From assembly GCA_964019165.1 (NCBI GenBank), contig OZ025279.1:7060341-7124340 (forward strand): a DNA stretch of 64,000 bases. The letters run 5' to 3'. Below the pieces are notes generated by a model. The model did no database searches. It was not told the origin of the DNA and was given only the letters and a program-made list of their open reading frames with translations. Shown piece by piece: positions 61,691 through 64,000 of this stretch (the first letter of the stretch is position 1; each line of letters starts with the position of its first letter). This DNA is from Mastigias papua. Its lineage: Eukaryota; Cnidaria; Scyphozoa; Rhizostomeae; Mastigiidae. The translations under genes and the position numbers were made by a program.

Positions 61691-61899
61691 TCTTAGTTAT
61701 ACAGATGATGATTTAAGTTTGAAAAGTTTGTGCAGAAACTTCCATATTTATAGATTCAAAGTGCCAGTCTTGTGCAATAAATTTCATAGATTTCTCAAAT
61801 AATACACATTATTGTTTCATCAAAATTTGAAAACCAAAGCCATTAAAACTTGTTTCTATGCTGTGAAGCCCCGTACGATTTACGAACGATACCAGGGTT

Positions 61900-62323
61900 A
61901 TGCTACCATCTGCTAAAAAAGATAGCGTTCCTGCCACTCTAAAAAGTTGTGTAGTTTACGAATTTTCGTGCCGATATGAAGCTCGGTATGTAGGATGCAC
62001 AATGCAGAGGCTAGCGGACAGAATAAAACAGCATGTTCCCACAAGCATCAGGAATAAAAGCAATGTAGCAAGAGAACAGCCACCTCGTATGTGCAAAAAC
62101 AATAATCCTAAAATGAATTGTGATTCGGCCATAGGACAACACCTTAGTAAAAATCCAGAATGCCCCAAAATATATACACACGATAATTTTCCGATCATTG
62201 GCAAGCAAGATCTTCTTTTAATTTAAGTGTTTTGGAATCACTTTGCATTAAGACTCAAAACCCAGTCTTGTGTCAACAAAAAGAGTTAATTTCTCACTTG
62301 GACTCTTCAAGTAAACAACGGTG
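61900..62323 (+). pseudogene. Penelope GIY-YIG endonuclease domain (frameshifted)
   Basis: The frame 61900-62226 encodes SCVVYEFSC (the GIY-equivalent strand), RYVGCTMQRLADRIKQHVP (YIG-equivalent YVG, catalytic Arg in R..DRIKQH), SAIGQHL and YTHDNFPIIG. Near 62215 a frameshift moves the reading into a frame giving LSVLESLCIKTQNPVLCQQK to a stop at 62323; that segment is the usual C-terminal end (E...I....P.LN-type) of Penelope GIY-YIG domains. So the domain is essentially complete but broken by one indel. Confidence 0.8.
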
Positions 62324-62424
62324 AATAGAGCTAATTGGTCAACCAAAGGGAAAACTAGACGCATTATTCATCATATCACGTGCATCAGCATCTGGGTATA
62401 TATTTCGGTCGCTATCCGATGTTT

Positions 62425-62465
62425 CATACTCTGACGAGTGTCGGACGAAAAAAGCTTTCAGTATG
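62425..62465 (+). ncRNA. Hammerhead ribozyme motif, copy A (best preserved)
   Basis: Stem I strand CATACT (62425-62430); CTGACGA (62431-62437), the CUGANGA box; stem II GTGTCGGAC (62438-62446), short; GAA (62447-62449); stem III AAAAGCTTT (62450-62458) with A15.1-U16.1; cleavage-site C (62459); AGTATG (62460-62465), complementary to the first strand over all six pairs. This is a type I hammerhead with minimal stem III, as known from Penelope-like elements, where it may act as a dimer. Confidence 0.7.
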
Positions 62466-62519
62466 CTAAAAGAATGTTCCCGCTCTTTCGTACTATAATG
62501 AAGTTCTGAACAGACCTGT

Positions 62520-64000
62520 CAAACATCAATGTTGACTCTTTGTCGTCATCTAAATCTCCAAATATGCATGAAAGCTCTATTTTCCAACTACAATATAAAC
62601 TCGTCATAGCTTTCTCTCATTGGCTTACTTTAAGGACGAATATCTAGAACTTTGAAGAAAACCTGTACAGCCATTTAAAACAATGTCCTGTATCTCACGT
62701 ACATAGACTCCAAGTTGCAGGTGCTTCTCTCAACTGACGAACTCAAGATAGGACAGCCAATGGCAAACTTCAGACATTCTGCATTTGCATGTGCATAGAA
62801 CGAAGCTTTGTAGCGGTTTGATCAAATGAAACTATCGAATTGTCAAAGACATCGAAGCATTTGCTAAGGTGATGAACCCAGCAATACAAACAGCTAAATG
62901 AACATATATTTCTGGTAGCCATGGCAAGAGTCTGTTGGATATACTGGGATTGTGATGTACTACTTTGGCTCTCAAAGTCCCAAGACATCTCGATCTGTAA
63001 TAATGTCTGCACACATATATCTACAAAGCTGTCAGTTAGATGAACTTCAAGAAAAATGGAAATGCTGCGATCGGCCACAAAAAACAAACCATGCACCTCT
63101 GTTCTGCAGCGTTCTGTCTAATCCATTTTTCAGCCGTCGTGCAACGATAGTTTCTACTTTCTTCCATCCTGGAAACTGTTTTTATGAGTTCCACAATTCA
63201 GCGTTTGATTCAACTCGTGTTGTATGCTTTCTACCCACAACACGTCGGGCCATTTTGTTTTTGTATACAGAAGTAGGTTTGGTATCAATAACTCAACGAA
63301 TTATCATACAGATAAATTGAAAAACAGAATAAATTACAACATTAAGATTGTCTCCGCCAGCCCTGCCAGCGGTCTCTATCACTTGATAAAAAAGGCAACA
63401 GGACAGCCACAAATCATAAATCCTCGAGCTGGCCCCCCTGAAGAAAGTCCCATGCTAGAAATCTAATTGTCAATAAGCTCCCTCGAATACATCCCCACCA
63501 CAGAGGATGATGATGAAAACCTTGACATAGAATGATGCTTGAGTATAGACTGTTCTTTGAATATTATGGAGAAAAGGACTTTTGACGATGAGCTCTTTAT
63601 GCAACATGTATCAAATAATTTTAATTTTATAAGTCCAAGCCCCTCCACCCCCCTTGAACAAGCCTTCATCGAAAACATTGCTAAAGGCAAATAAGGCTCC
63701 AGGGGGCTAATTCGAATATTTACAATCTGTCAGAAGTAACTATGAGAGCCCCCCTAAGTCAACTATCCTAAGTAACGGATTGGCAATGAAACAGAAATGC
63801 TTGTTTTCAATCCTGAAATACAACGAAAAGCTGAAAGGTGAGGCTAGTGAAAAGACTGGAAATAATGCAGTACACTTATAAAATGAAGGCCATGGGAGTA
63901 GGTAATCAAAATTAATTAATACTTCAAGGGCAATGGTGGCAACTACGGCAATAAGGGGACAATACTGAGAAATAAGGAAAGATTGATAATAGCCAGCCAT
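62520..64000. other. Presumed Rab3 intron or flank, nothing firm recognised
   Basis: Frames at 62770-63096 (minus) and 62952-63320 (plus) overlap on opposite strands and have no recognisable domain. No Rab3 exon was found. Confidence 0.35.

Larger units (their letters stand above)
61870..62515 (+). mobile_element. Penelope-like element, 3' part with GIY-YIG domain and hammerhead
   Basis: A coding remnant of the C-terminal GIY-YIG endonuclease (61880-62323, one frameshift), then a 3' untranslated part with a hammerhead motif at 62425-62465, ending near 62515. The 3' part matches 44071-44440 (minus) and 44450-44530 (plus). The reverse transcriptase portion is absent, so the copy is 5'-truncated. 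GIY-YIG plus hammerhead is the diagnostic combination of endonuclease-bearing Penelope-like elements. Confidence 0.85.

Noticed and set aside
62770..63320. Overlapping opposite-strand frames as genes or missing Rab3 exons
   Set aside because: Neither contains P-loop, switch or other Rab motifs, nor any domain I recognise.

Overview
This is a eukaryotic, animal (metazoan) window: AT-rich, dominated by transposable-element relics and very long (TA)n arrays, with only three convincing host genes. A Rab3-type small GTPase, a spliced two-CUB-domain membrane protein, RTE-like and CR1-like LINEs, Penelope-like elements and tRNA-derived SINEs together point to an invertebrate. The C-terminal tails of the CR1-like LINE fragments (a Cys-x-Leu-Cys-Lys pattern) are of a kind common in cnidarians, so a cnidarian is my best guess, held loosely.

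Host genes: (1) an intronless class I glutamine amidotransferase-like protein of 292 residues on the minus strand (35461-36339), with an apparently complete catalytic triad; (2) a plus-strand gene of five coding exons (42018-51458) encoding a 367-residue single-pass membrane protein with signal peptide, two CUB domains and an LPSY-containing tail, whose intron phases and total length agree exactly; (3) the last coding exon of a Rab3 gene on the minus strand (59599-59920), whose earlier exons must lie beyond the right edge.

Mobile elements by region: 1-36 kb holds no gene I can support, but it carries degenerate CR1-like LINE 3' fragments (7.8-8.5, 15.9-16.4, 19.7-20.8 kb), a tRNA-related composite repeat in three copies (10.9, 11.1 and 17.7 kb) bordered by (TA)n arrays, a pogo-like element split by a foldback MITE (18.1-18.8 kb), a long inverted repeat with a (TA)n centre (21.6-22.5 kb), a Tc1/mariner-type MITE (29.35 kb) and several dispersed repeat pairs. 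At 37059-40179 lies an apparently complete LINE with an uninterrupted 993-codon ORF and an exact 11-bp target duplication. The 6.3-kb first intron of the CUB gene is packed with (TA)n arrays, Penelope-like ends in opposite orientations, a SINE and a TIR element. The right part (53-63 kb) has further TIR elements with recognisable target duplications, LINE fragments, and a Penelope-like 3' part with a GIY-YIG domain.

The most interesting signal is a set of hammerhead-ribozyme motifs. Three 41-nt copies of one type (62425-62465 plus, 44133-44173 minus, 44458-44498 plus) and one of a second type (43671-43714 plus) can be read as type I hammerheads with the catalytic boxes in order; all sit in Penelope-like or Penelope-associated sequence. 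A hammerhead-core-like hairpin also occurs in the tRNA-related composite repeat. All structures were folded by eye.
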